Part shown: positions 26,742 to 35,927 of the stretch, one piece after another | Layout of the letters: each line of letters starts with the position of its first letter | How positions within the stretch are numbered: position 1 is the stretch's first letter | Origin: G942493375 sp942493375 | Lineage (GTDB): Bacteria; Armatimonadota; UBA5829 | NCBI GenBank assembly: GCA_942493375.1 | Contig: OW818698.1 | Location: forward strand, 5,208,001-5,272,000 | Reading direction: 5' to 3' | Length of the DNA: 64,000 nucleotides | The notes under the pieces: generated by a model | What the model saw: only the letters and a program-made list of their open reading frames with translations | Databases searched by the model: none | Told to the model about the DNA's origin: nothing | Made by a program: the position numbers and the translations under genes

Positions 26742-28720
26742 ATCGATGTATATGCACATACGGCTTGATAGTATTATTGTTGATCTCACTCTCTGTGACC
26801 ACAGCATATAGTGAAACAGATACACCGCCGATTGTTGCCCCATCTCAGGGGAATACTCTTCCTGCGGGTTGGAGCTTCTGGTCAATGCTGAGGGATTGTG
26901 CATCAGTAGATTTTTCAGAAAATCCCATAAATCATATGGCAGTTCGGATGGGCAATTCCGGGCAGTGGGCACTTACCAGCAGCACATTTGACGTGAATGC
27001 AGGTGATGTGTGGACATTTACTGCTGTTGTCGCTGGCCGTAACACTGGATGGTTATCCAGCGCTGGTGCCAGTCTGAATATATATGCTTCGGATGATAAG
27101 GGAAACATAACTAACTGGGTGCTTGGAGAGAGGTGGGAAGCAGGCACATTCAACTGGAAAAGACTGAGCGTGACAGTCACTGTGCCTCAGGGAGTTGCCA
27201 AACTGACTCCAAGATTCTGTGGACACGGTGGAGGAGAGTTCTTTGCAGCTTCTGCATCATTCAAGAAGACCGACAAAGAAGATTCGCTGAGTATTCCAAC
27301 ATCAGATATACCACCTGCCAAAGCATATGATATTGCATTGCCAGTTACCCAGGCGAAGGATGGCGCAATATACAACCTTGGAGACACAATAACCTGGCAG
27401 GTTGCTCCCTCCTGCTCTAGACCGGATATCTCAGCTAAATATACAATACAAGACCCATACGGTAAGACGATCGAGACTGGTAGTGTGAATCTGTCAAAAT
27501 CGGTCTCGTATAAACCTGCTTCGATGGGATACTATGAACTCAAACTCCAGGAGACATTCAACCAACCTGATATCACTGGCACGCTGAAAGGTGTTAGCGG
27601 AGCGGGAGTGCTGGCTGTTCCAACTAGCTGGTCTATTGGTGGAAATCCTTTTGGTGGGGAAGTCAGTCAGCGTCTGGGATTAACCTGGACCCGTCCACTT
27701 TACTACAATATAGCCTCTGGTGCTCATAACCAACTACCGACAGATTTGCCAGCATATGAAGAAGCTTGGACTGCTAAGATAAAATCCGGAATGCCTGCAA
27801 GTGAACTGAAGACCATAGAAATCTGGAATGAGCCGTATAACGAGATTCCTGGTTTGAAGATGCCGGATTTTGTATCGATGCTATCTGCTGCCAGGAAAGG
27901 TATACTCAAGGCTGATCCGTCTTTCAAGATCGCAGTAAATCTGGAGTGGGTGAGTACATTCAAGACACTTAATGATGCCGGTGGAACCCATTTGTACGAT
28001 ATTATGGTTCTGCATCCATACTCTATGTCCCTGTGGGCGAATCCGCCTTCGGCCGAGAGTCCCGAAAAGGCAGGGCTCCTGGAATACCTTGAATCTGCAT
28101 ACAAACTGCTCAAGAGTTATGGTCTCAATAAGGTCGATATCTGGAGCACGGAATATGGTTGGCCGACCCATCCCGGGTATGGCTGGTCATGCACTGAGCT
28201 GAATCAGGCACGTTATATAGTGCGTTCATCACTCCTGCAGCTTGCTCAGGGTCTTAAACGGGTTCTTCCTTTCAATTTTCAGGATGTTACATATTGGGAT
28301 GACATGAATGGCAGCTTTGGACTCAGGCGGACCGACGGAACCCCGAAACCATCGTTGGTTGCCTATTCGAACCTGGCTCAGATTGTTAATAACCTTCCAT
28401 ATGCCGGACGGTTCGATCTAGGGCATCCAAATTTGGCAGCATTAGTATTCGGAAAAAACAATTTCAAAAAGTCCATTTTAGTCTTGTGGAGTGCAGGGAA
28501 TGAACAAAGCATAAAATTGAAACTGCCCACCGGCAGGAAGATTGAGTATGATTTGTTTGGTGATTCCAGGATTGTCAATTCTTCCGGATATACTCAAACA
28601 GTTGGCAAATCTCCTTTCTACATTGTGATGGATGCATCCCCGCAAGTTGTAACCGAGGCAATTGGAAAACACTTAATAACCGGACGCCCTGTGAATATCT
28701 TTAAGGATGTTACTGAATAG
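26738..28720 (+). CDS. Exported clan GH-A glycosidase, paralogue of the upstream gene
   Basis: 660 residues with a signal peptide (MNRCICTYGLIVLLLISLSVTTAYS). The module order follows the preceding protein: sugar-binding domain, linker with SIGGNPFGGE, then TIM barrel with EIWNEPYNE (E365) and DIWSTEYGWPTH (E472), the acid/base and nucleophile candidates. It ends after a small beta domain and lacks the CBM9-like module. Its ATG overlaps the previous TGA (ATGA), so translation is probably coupled. It is the last gene of the four-gene operon. Family placement (GH39-like) is by motif only. Confidence 0.8.
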   Translation: MNRCICTYGLIVLLLISLSVTTAYSETDTPPIVAPSQGNTLPAGWSFWSMLRDCASVDFSENPINHMAVRMGNSGQWALTSSTFDVNAGDVWTFTAVVAGRNTGWLSSAGASLNIYASDDKGNITNWVLGERWEAGTFNWKRLSVTVTVPQGVAKLTPRFCGHGGGEFFAASASFKKTDKEDSLSIPTSDIPPAKAYDIALPVTQAKDGAIYNLGDTITWQVAPSCSRPDISAKYTIQDPYGKTIETGSVNLSKSVSYKPASMGYYELKLQETFNQPDITGTLKGVSGAGVLAVPTSWSIGGNPFGGEVSQRLGLTWTRPLYYNIASGAHNQLPTDLPAYEEAWTAKIKSGMPASELKTIEIWNEPYNEIPGLKMPDFVSMLSAARKGILKADPSFKIAVNLEWVSTFKTLNDAGGTHLYDIMVLHPYSMSLWANPPSAESPEKAGLLEYLESAYKLLKSYGLNKVDIWSTEYGWPTHPGYGWSCTELNQARYIVRSSLLQLAQGLKRVLPFNFQDVTYWDDMNGSFGLRRTDGTPKPSLVAYSNLAQIVNNLPYAGRFDLGHPNLAALVFGKNNFKKSILVLWSAGNEQSIKLKLPTGRKIEYDLFGDSRIVNSSGYTQTVGKSPFYIVMDASPQVVTEAIGKHLITGRPVNIFKDVTE

Positions 28721-28756
28721 GATCATTATAATTGGATATTCCCGGATATATATTGG

Positions 28757-28785
28757 TTGACAGCCAATTGCCTCCGTGATACTAT
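28757..28785 (+). promoter_or_regulatory. Promoter for the GNAT gene
   Basis: TTGACA (28757-28762), an exact 17-base spacer and TACTAT (28780-28785). The predicted transcript start is near 28792. Confidence 0.65.
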
Positions 28786-28792
28786 CGCTTAT

Positions 28793-28809
28793 AACTTATG
28801 GTATAAGTT
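28793..28809 (+). promoter_or_regulatory. Operator-like inverted repeat at the transcript start
   Basis: AACTTAT-GGT-ATAAGTT, a perfect 7-bp inverted repeat placed just after the predicted start of transcription. The position and symmetry suit a dimeric repressor; it could also form a leader hairpin. Confidence 0.45.
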
Positions 28810-28848
28810 GTTTTAAGTGTAATTGGAAACCCACATCCGGAGGCAAAT

Positions 28849-30108
28849 ATGCTCAGAACTGCTGTAACTGACGACATTGAAAGCATAATCGATATCCATT
28901 CCTCAGCGTTTTCCTATACCGACAACTGCAAAATGCTGCAAGAGCGCAGGGATATTCTCAATGCTGATTTGGGTGGGTGGCTGGTATATGAACCGGAAGG
29001 TAAAATGGTTGGGTGTCTGCGAATCAGACCTGACCGGATCAGGATAGGCAATGGGATTTTGCTCAAAGGTGAAGTGGGGGACGTTGCAGTCCATAAGAAT
29101 CTTCACGGAAAAGGATATGGAACCCGGATTCTGACTGAAGCAATCGAGTGGATGCACGAGGCAGACTTTGGAGCATCCAGGCTGGGTGGACTGGCTAAGT
29201 TTTACAGCAGGTTCGGTTATTTTAGATTTCCAAGGCACTACGTTGAGTTCATTACTCATGAAGAAACTCCCAGGGCAGGTGGTTCGATAATCGAAGGCAA
29301 GACCGAACTGCCAGTGGATGTCTTAAAATGCATACGGCTGTATGATAAAGACATCGATACCGAGGCATTCAACAAGCTCTATAATGAAACTCTCTCCAGA
29401 TACAGCGGAACTCTGTTGTATGATAGCCCTCAATTCATATATCCCGATAATGGACCCCTCAATATCGTCTATGAAGAAGAGGGAGAAGTTAAGGCCTTTG
29501 TATTTGTCTATGAAAGAGGGGCCAAACGGACTGAGTTCGAGCAGGCAATGGATATTGTGTGTTTTGGATACAAAGAGGGCTGCGGGAAGCAGCTAGCCTG
29601 GCTGACTGCACAGACATTTAACTCCTGCTACGATAAAAACTGCACCAACTTTACTGCAAGATATCCTTTCGACACTCAGCTGTTAGCTGCGCTGGGTGAG
29701 GTCGATATCAGGTATATTGTCTGCGAAACCTATGGTGGTACCGGCACAAACATGATGCAGGTTATCAATCTGAAATCCCTGCTGGAGCACCTGAAGCCTG
29801 AACTTGAAAACAGGATAGATGGGATGCTGCCGGCATCATTCGACAAGGTTATTCAGATTGATATTGGTAAATCAAATGCATGCATTCGGATTCTGGCAGA
29901 CAGAGTTGTGATACAGGACGAAATCGCAAATGCTGAAGTAATCCACATCCCCGAAGTACAAATGCTAAAACTGGCAATGGGACTCAATAGTTTTGATGAG
30001 TTCTACAGCACCTGTCCATCAGACCAGCAGCAGCTTTCGAATCAATCGCTATTGGCACTAAGATTGCTCTTTCCAAAAATAGTCCTAATGCCCGGAATCT
30101 GGGGCTGA
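28849..30108 (+). CDS. GNAT-family N-acetyltransferase with C-terminal extension
   Basis: 419 residues, cytosolic. Residues 1-150 form a GNAT domain. The acetyl-CoA loop is visible in VAVHKNLHGKGYGTRIL (near 83-99), followed by GLAKFYSRFGY. The remaining part contains a second degenerate acyltransferase-like region and a final SCP2-like stretch (IDIGKSNACIRILADRVVI, VQMLKLAMG), the arrangement seen in Eis-like proteins. GGAGG precedes the ATG, and it has its own promoter. Its neighbours are sugar genes, so an amino sugar is one possible substrate, but nothing in the sequence shows this. Confidence 0.85.
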   Translation: MLRTAVTDDIESIIDIHSSAFSYTDNCKMLQERRDILNADLGGWLVYEPEGKMVGCLRIRPDRIRIGNGILLKGEVGDVAVHKNLHGKGYGTRILTEAIEWMHEADFGASRLGGLAKFYSRFGYFRFPRHYVEFITHEETPRAGGSIIEGKTELPVDVLKCIRLYDKDIDTEAFNKLYNETLSRYSGTLLYDSPQFIYPDNGPLNIVYEEEGEVKAFVFVYERGAKRTEFEQAMDIVCFGYKEGCGKQLAWLTAQTFNSCYDKNCTNFTARYPFDTQLLAALGEVDIRYIVCETYGGTGTNMMQVINLKSLLEHLKPELENRIDGMLPASFDKVIQIDIGKSNACIRILADRVVIQDEIANAEVIHIPEVQMLKLAMGLNSFDEFYSTCPSDQQQLSNQSLLALRLLFPKIVLMPGIWG

Positions 30109-30186
30109 TACATTCATATACTAAACCATATTTCGCGTGCTTTAGCGTATTTCGCGGTTCACCAAAGAAGCTTTTGGAGCAATAAT

Positions 30187-32286
30187 ATGAGACCATATTT
30201 CCCTTTCCTGATGGGCAATGGTATTGATTCTGTATTGATCGATTATTCCGGTTCCATGTCCTGTGATTCCGGACACCTGCATACTGAGCAGCACCAGAAC
30301 GCAGTTTGTGCCTGGTACAAGACATACCACCGGACAAACAAGGAAGTCCTGTCCCCGATCATCAAGTCCAATTACACGCTGTATGCAAACGGTGGTGAAG
30401 CCTATGAAGTCGGTCACTATCAGCAGACCTTCAACCCTGACACAGCAATTCTGACAACCCATATCGAAGCACATGAATTTGAAATAGAACTCACAACATT
30501 CATGCTGGATGAGCACGTTCTGGTTGAGTATTACAACATACTCAAATGTCCTGCAAACACTCCTGAAATAGCCTTGAATATAAACGCTACCTGGGTTGGT
30601 TGGAATAATCATGGACTTGAATACAACTATGAGCGGGAGTTCAGCTTCAGTGAGAACCCCACAAGCAACTCTATTGATTTTACATATAAAGTAGGCAAGC
30701 TAAGCGGCAATGGATTCCTCTACACTGATGCCGGGAATGTGGAGTTTGATAAGTGGTGGCAGGGAAACAGAATCGTCCTCAAAAACATCCACCAGGGAAT
30801 GAGTTTTACCAAATATCTGGCTGTAGTTGATGAATTGGACATTCAAAACGGATCTGCAACTATCGATGAACTGTTCCAGTGCATTTCACAGGGGACATAT
30901 GCGGCAATCAAACAGCAGCATGAGAAACGCTGGCTGGAATATTCCTCCAAGTCCAACATCACTCTGCCTGACAAATGGATGGAATATGTCTACAAACTCA
31001 GCCTGTATCTGATCAAATCAAACCAGAACCCCAAATATGGATTCATCACAACCGGCAATTATCCTCAGCTGTGGGGTGGGGGCATTTCCTGTGGTTCAGA
31101 TGAATATTTCTCGAGCATTGCTTTGCTTGGTGCTAACCGAATATCTGAAATGTCCAAAATGATCAATGGTTATAATTCAGCTATGCCGACTGCGAAGGAC
31201 TACGCCAGTCAGATTAACGCCAAAGGCGCATACTATCCCTGGTTTATGAACTATGAAGGCAAGTCAACCGATTTTGAGACTGCAGACCAGAACCCCGGTA
31301 TCAAAAAACTCAATGTCAGTTGTATTACGATGTCTATCTACAGTATCTATCAATACACCCGGGATATCGGACTGCTGGAAAAGAGCTGGGAGATCATAGA
31401 GCAGACACTGGCATTTCTGATCAGCAAGATAGTTGCTGAATACGATGACTATGCTTTGATACAGGAGATGCAGGGAGCGGATGAGTCCATAGACAGGATT
31501 AACGACACAGCCCAGCTGATTAGCCTTATTAAGTGTTTGGAAGCCATTATTGAGGGTGCGGAAGTGTTGGGAAAAGATATCGATCCCTTGTATGCAAGGC
31601 TCCTTCCCAAGCTGAAAAACGGACTCCAGATGAACTACAAGGACAACATCCTGCAGTCATACCTTGGTGGAAACCTGCTGACCTCTCTTATCTTTACTCA
31701 TTACATATATAGTCTTCCGGATGGCATTTCGAATGAGAGCATAGAGCAGGGACTTGAAGTCTGCAAGTCAGACTGGGGGCTCTCAAATCCCGGAACCTAT
31801 AGAAACCTGGTATGGCCGTGGAATGATTGCCTGGCTGCATGGGCACTATCATACATGAAAGATTCCAGATCATACGAAAGACTGGCAAACGCAGTTAAAT
31901 ACACCAGTGAAATCGGGGCCTTCTGTGAAAAGATCAGACCTGACAGGTTCTGGATCGGTTTCAACTACGTCACCTGCCACGGCAGCTATGTCAGTGCTGT
32001 AAACGCATTTCTGTGCCACACCAGACACGACAAACTCAGAATCCTCCCATGCATCCCTAGTGACTGGGAAAATCTGGAGATAGACAACCTGAGGGTCCAG
32101 GGCGGACTATGCATAAAGCTGAAGCTGCAAGACAGAATAATCACGGAGTTGATCCTGATAAACGACACCAAAATGCATATAAACTATACGCTTGAGATTC
32201 CGCCGGATTTACTGGATGATTTGAATAGGAATAGGGCAGGTATGCATGTTAAGATTCCTGCTGGTAGCAAGATGCAGGTTATATAG
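30187..32286 (+). CDS. Cytoplasmic GH65/GH95-like (six-hairpin) glycosidase
   Basis: 699 residues with no signal peptide, unlike most glycosidases here. An N-terminal beta-sandwich (about 1-240: SGHLHTEQHQ, YQQTFNPDTAILTTHIEAHEFEIELTTF cut here as residues near 78-105) is followed by a helical barrel (about 265-620) with YPQLWGGGISCGSDEYFS and ALIQEMQGADES, where E429-type acids may be catalytic, and a C-terminal beta domain (LRILPCIPSDWENLEID). This is the clan GH-L layout of GH65 phosphorylases and GH95 fucosidases. The family member and substrate are unclear. It would act on oligosaccharides taken into the cell. Confidence 0.7.
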   Translation: MRPYFPFLMGNGIDSVLIDYSGSMSCDSGHLHTEQHQNAVCAWYKTYHRTNKEVLSPIIKSNYTLYANGGEAYEVGHYQQTFNPDTAILTTHIEAHEFEIELTTFMLDEHVLVEYYNILKCPANTPEIALNINATWVGWNNHGLEYNYEREFSFSENPTSNSIDFTYKVGKLSGNGFLYTDAGNVEFDKWWQGNRIVLKNIHQGMSFTKYLAVVDELDIQNGSATIDELFQCISQGTYAAIKQQHEKRWLEYSSKSNITLPDKWMEYVYKLSLYLIKSNQNPKYGFITTGNYPQLWGGGISCGSDEYFSSIALLGANRISEMSKMINGYNSAMPTAKDYASQINAKGAYYPWFMNYEGKSTDFETADQNPGIKKLNVSCITMSIYSIYQYTRDIGLLEKSWEIIEQTLAFLISKIVAEYDDYALIQEMQGADESIDRINDTAQLISLIKCLEAIIEGAEVLGKDIDPLYARLLPKLKNGLQMNYKDNILQSYLGGNLLTSLIFTHYIYSLPDGISNESIEQGLEVCKSDWGLSNPGTYRNLVWPWNDCLAAWALSYMKDSRSYERLANAVKYTSEIGAFCEKIRPDRFWIGFNYVTCHGSYVSAVNAFLCHTRHDKLRILPCIPSDWENLEIDNLRVQGGLCIKLKLQDRIITELILINDTKMHINYTLEIPPDLLDDLNRNRAGMHVKIPAGSKMQVI

Positions 32287-32326
32287 TTAAGCCTGCGGAG
32301 CTATATTATGACATACATAGAATATA

Positions 32327-32338
32327 CCTGACGTCAGG
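32327..32338. promoter_or_regulatory. Perfect 12-nt palindrome upstream of the lipoprotein gene
   Basis: CCTGACGTCAGG is fully self-complementary and lies four bases before the AAGGAG ribosome site of the gene at 32354. It suits a regulator-binding site, but no promoter elements are clear around it. Confidence 0.35.
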
Positions 32339-32353
32339 CAAAAGGAGAAACAC

Positions 32354-33457
32354 TTGATTGTTCATTTTGTTCGTGGCACATTCCGATGTTTGAATGCTGT
32401 GAAAATTATTTTTGTTTTGTTGTTCATACTTTTGGCATTAGGCGGGTGCCAGAACAATGCCAGGAATTTGGGTTCTTTCAAAGGCATAGAAGCATGCCGT
32501 TATGCTCTTAATGGTAGTGCCATCGCATACTACAAGTCACTGCATATCTATTTGCTGGAAAATGGGAAATCGACCAGAACAGTGGATTTATCATTGACGG
32601 AGAACAAACCACTTATAGCTTACCCCTATAGCATGTTGATTTCATCTAGCGGTAGATACTATTACTATTTTGGAAATAGAGAAAAAAGACGCACTGCACC
32701 TCCTTTTTTTCGATATCTTGCTTCTCCCGTTGAATTGATACAGTTTGATCTATCCACCAAACGATATAAAACAATACTCGGATTGCCTGCTCAACCCGAA
32801 TATGCTTCGGTAGATAGAGCTGATAGAAAGATTGCTATCCTCAACAAGTCTGCGGATCTGAGCAAAAGCATAAAAGTTATAGATATTGGCAGCGGTAAAT
32901 CAACACAATGTTTTAGTGGAGGAAAATGCATTATCAGATTTGCAGGATGGTCCAGTTCTGGTGATAGTCTGCGTTTTATAATCTCAAGAAACGGAACTAT
33001 ATCACTGATGAGTATTGCAATGAAAGATTACAAAGCTAGTATATTAGCCTCAAATTTACCAGCAGATGTTTCAACATATGGATTATGTGTTGACGACGAT
33101 ACGAATACTATTATCTACAATAATGGAAACGGAGAGATTATTAGTCAAAGTATCAAGACAAATCAAAAAAATGTGCTTGTAAAGCTACCTGTTAACCATC
33201 CATCCGAAACAGTTCTCTCCTCATCAGCCAATATTTTAGCGGTTGATTACTATACAAATGAGAATGACCAGATAAGATCAGGCATTGTATTTTTGAATAT
33301 GGTAAATAAGAAAACCTACGAGTTAAGTTCCAGTAATAAAGACAAAACTATAGTTTTTGGCGACTGGCATCCAAAAGCAGACAAAGCCATCGTATCCTAT
33401 AACAATGGTGAAAAGTGTCGTCTGGAAGAACTGAACATAGGTAAGATACTTGAATGA
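32354..33457 (+). CDS. Lipoprotein with beta-propeller-like repeats
   Basis: 367 residues from TTG 32354, with AAGGAG six bases upstream. The signal sequence ends in LALGGC, a good lipobox, so the mature protein is probably lipid-anchored. The body has repeated beta strands with YWTN/WD-like spacing (SGDSLRFIISRNGTISLM, DDDTNTIIYNNGNGEIIS, FGDWHPKADKAIVS), like TolB-type or six-bladed propellers. No catalytic motif is seen. Base composition is more AT-rich than its neighbours. Its TGA overlaps the ATG of the DUF4838 gene by four bases, so the two are translated together and may share a glycan-binding role. Confidence 0.75.
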   Translation: MIVHFVRGTFRCLNAVKIIFVLLFILLALGGCQNNARNLGSFKGIEACRYALNGSAIAYYKSLHIYLLENGKSTRTVDLSLTENKPLIAYPYSMLISSSGRYYYYFGNREKRRTAPPFFRYLASPVELIQFDLSTKRYKTILGLPAQPEYASVDRADRKIAILNKSADLSKSIKVIDIGSGKSTQCFSGGKCIIRFAGWSSSGDSLRFIISRNGTISLMSIAMKDYKASILASNLPADVSTYGLCVDDDTNTIIYNNGNGEIISQSIKTNQKNVLVKLPVNHPSETVLSSSANILAVDYYTNENDQIRSGIVFLNMVNKKTYELSSSNKDKTIVFGDWHPKADKAIVSYNNGEKCRLEELNIGKILE

Positions 33458-35787
33458 ATAAACGGACATGGATTAAGGTATCAATTATGAGATCAATACT
33501 CGTATCATCCCTAATGCTACTATTTGCAGTGTCTTGCTCTTACTGTCATGGCGTTACTCTGGCTGCATCGGGCAGAGCCAAAGCTAAAATCATAATATCC
33601 GAAAATGCTGTCGTCACTGACAAATCAGCAGCTTCAGAGTTGCAGAAATACCTGAACCAGATAACTGGAGCCAGCTTCGATATCGTTGCCAGACCAGTTC
33701 CTGGCTATCAGAACATCTGGGTTGGTCTTTCTCCTCACGTAAGGCAAACACTTAAATCGATGCGTATTACCGAACCTCAGATGGACCAGGTGATCATAAA
33801 GACAGCCGATGATGGATTGATTATCACCGGAGACAACAACCGGGGGACTATATACGCTGTATATACATTTCTCGAGGACTTTCTTGGCTGCCGGTGGTGG
33901 ACTGCTTCAGATGAAACAGTCCCAAGCAAGCATAATCTAACTATCAAGCCGATAGATTTCAACTACACGCCTCAGGTAAAATACAGGCAGCTTTTCCTGC
34001 ATGAGCTTATGGCTGGTCCGAACACGTTTACTGTGAAGATGCATGTAAATGGAGACTGGCATCCTGTTGCTGAGGGTTTTGGGAAACAGGAGGGTATTAT
34101 CGGGTTTGCCCACACATTCTATATAATCCTTCCTCCGGATAAATACTTTGCTCAGCATCCTGAATGGTATTCAATGATCGCTGGTAAAAGAACAGCTAGT
34201 CCGGAGCTTGAATCTCAGCTCTGCCTGACCAACGAAGAGATGAAGCAGGAGTTCATAAAGAACTGCATGGATCTGATATCGAAAAACCCCGATAAGCACA
34301 TACTTTCAGTCAGTCGAAATGATGGTCGGGATGGGTCCTGTGAATGTGACAAGTGCCAGGCAATCAATGCAATCGAGGGTTCAAAGTCCGGGGCTGTGAT
34401 AAGATTCGTCAACGATGTTTCCAGAGCTGTAAGAAAAATCCACCCGGAGATATCAGTGGAGACTCTCGCTTACACAGCTACCGAAGTTCCTCCAAAAGTA
34501 ACCAAGCCCGATCCCGAGGTCAAAATCAGACTCTGCAGCTATAGTTCAACTCCAAATCAGCTCTACCCATTCACCGATCCCAGGAATAAGGCCTTCAACA
34601 GCCTGTTCGTTGGCTGGAGGAAACTGACCAGCAATATTTTTATATGGGACTATATCTGCAACTTCAGCAACTACACAGGCCCGCATCCAACGTGGTATTC
34701 TCTCGAACCGAATGTTGAGTATTTAGCGAAAAACGGTGTCAATGCAATCTTTGTGCACGGAGATGGATATAACACCGACATCAACTTCGGCAGGATGAGG
34801 GCATATATCATAGCACATCTTGCCTGGAATCCATTCAAATACGACACTACCAGAATGATGAAAGAATTCAGCAGTGCATATTATGGCCCTGCTGCTAAGT
34901 ATATGCTGCAGTTCATTGAACTCACCAAGCGCGCAGCATACCGTGAGAACGCCAACATAACCCTTTACCAGCCACTGAGCTGTTTCTACCTGGATGAAAA
35001 CGATCTAAACCAGGCAATCAATATATTCGACAAGGCAGAACAGGCAGTCAAAGACAATCCAACGCTGCTGGAAAGAGTAAAAGTGCAGAGGCTGTCTCTG
35101 GACTCAGTGTTGATAAATGAAAAGCAGACTGTAGCCAAACTGGCCAAAATCAGACCTGGATTCTCATTCAAACCAATAGCTGAATACTATGAACCTCTAA
35201 TCAAATCCACCAGCAACAATTTCGCAACAGAAGCCCGAGAGATGGATTCTTCAAAATACGCACAGGTTAAAAAACTCGCCGCTCAAACCGAATTCGCTGT
35301 AGAAACGATCCCCGATATAGCCAAATCGAAAAACCTGCTGCCTAACGAATATGCGTCAATCCAGGACTATTCATTCACCCTCTGCGGACTCGGGACATAT
35401 GCATTCTACGAGGATGATCCCGAAGCCAGCGATAAATGCGTAGTCAGAATGACCGGAAATACGAACTGGTGGGTCGTGCAGTACAACCTAAGCAGCAGAG
35501 ACATTCAAAGATTCCCCAAATGTGATATATACTTCAATGCCAAAGTGGTTCCTGGTATTAAAGAGGGGACAGTCCTGGAGTATGGTGTCTACGACAGTGT
35601 AAACAAACGCGACGTCATAATGGGCAACCTAAAAACAACCGAAGCAGACCCAACCAGATACAAGGAATACCACCTGGGAACAATAACCCCCAAACCCGGA
35701 ATGTACGTCTGGTTTGCCCCCACAGGAGACGATAAGATCACCGACAAAGTGTGTTTCGACAGGTTGGTGTTTGTGAAAATGAAATGA
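33454..35787 (+). CDS. Exported DUF4838 glycosidase-like protein
   Basis: 777 residues. An N-terminal alpha-glucuronidase/GH20b-like domain (about 40-170) contains DNNRGTIYAVYTFLEDFLGCRWW, typical of this family. A TIM-barrel DUF4838 domain follows (about 180-500), with SRNDGRDGSCECDKCQAIN and FVHGDGYNTD. The last 150 residues form a jelly-roll-like module. Family members are predicted to act on uronic-acid or amino-sugar glycans; no member's reaction can be asserted here. ATG 33454 overlaps the preceding stop (ATGA). A second ATG at 33487, with AAGGT upstream, would open directly at the hydrophobic signal and may be the true start. Confidence 0.8.
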   Translation: MNKRTWIKVSIMRSILVSSLMLLFAVSCSYCHGVTLAASGRAKAKIIISENAVVTDKSAASELQKYLNQITGASFDIVARPVPGYQNIWVGLSPHVRQTLKSMRITEPQMDQVIIKTADDGLIITGDNNRGTIYAVYTFLEDFLGCRWWTASDETVPSKHNLTIKPIDFNYTPQVKYRQLFLHELMAGPNTFTVKMHVNGDWHPVAEGFGKQEGIIGFAHTFYIILPPDKYFAQHPEWYSMIAGKRTASPELESQLCLTNEEMKQEFIKNCMDLISKNPDKHILSVSRNDGRDGSCECDKCQAINAIEGSKSGAVIRFVNDVSRAVRKIHPEISVETLAYTATEVPPKVTKPDPEVKIRLCSYSSTPNQLYPFTDPRNKAFNSLFVGWRKLTSNIFIWDYICNFSNYTGPHPTWYSLEPNVEYLAKNGVNAIFVHGDGYNTDINFGRMRAYIIAHLAWNPFKYDTTRMMKEFSSAYYGPAAKYMLQFIELTKRAAYRENANITLYQPLSCFYLDENDLNQAINIFDKAEQAVKDNPTLLERVKVQRLSLDSVLINEKQTVAKLAKIRPGFSFKPIAEYYEPLIKSTSNNFATEAREMDSSKYAQVKKLAAQTEFAVETIPDIAKSKNLLPNEYASIQDYSFTLCGLGTYAFYEDDPEASDKCVVRMTGNTNWWVVQYNLSSRDIQRFPKCDIYFNAKVVPGIKEGTVLEYGVYDSVNKRDVIMGNLKTTEADPTRYKEYHLGTITPKPGMYVWFAPTGDDKITDKVCFDRLVFVKMK

Positions 35788-35927
35788 GCTGTGTGCACCG
35801 GCATCATACGATGCTTGTGCACAAGCCACAGTTAGATTGTCCGCCGGTTTTCCCGATTCCTCGTTTACAAGCTATACTATATGATAGTTCCAGGATATAC
35901 TACTGGATACACCCCGAGGAGTATACA

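Noticed and set aside
30129..30156. TATTTCGCG direct repeat before the GH65/95-like gene
   Set aside because: Two 9-base copies 19 bases apart in a short gap, resembling the palindrome at 1388; too little to call an operator.
35751..35927. N-terminal extension of the GH31 gene
   Set aside because: It overlaps the preceding gene, has no ribosome site, and hides the signal peptide that begins at ATG 35928 behind GAGGAG.
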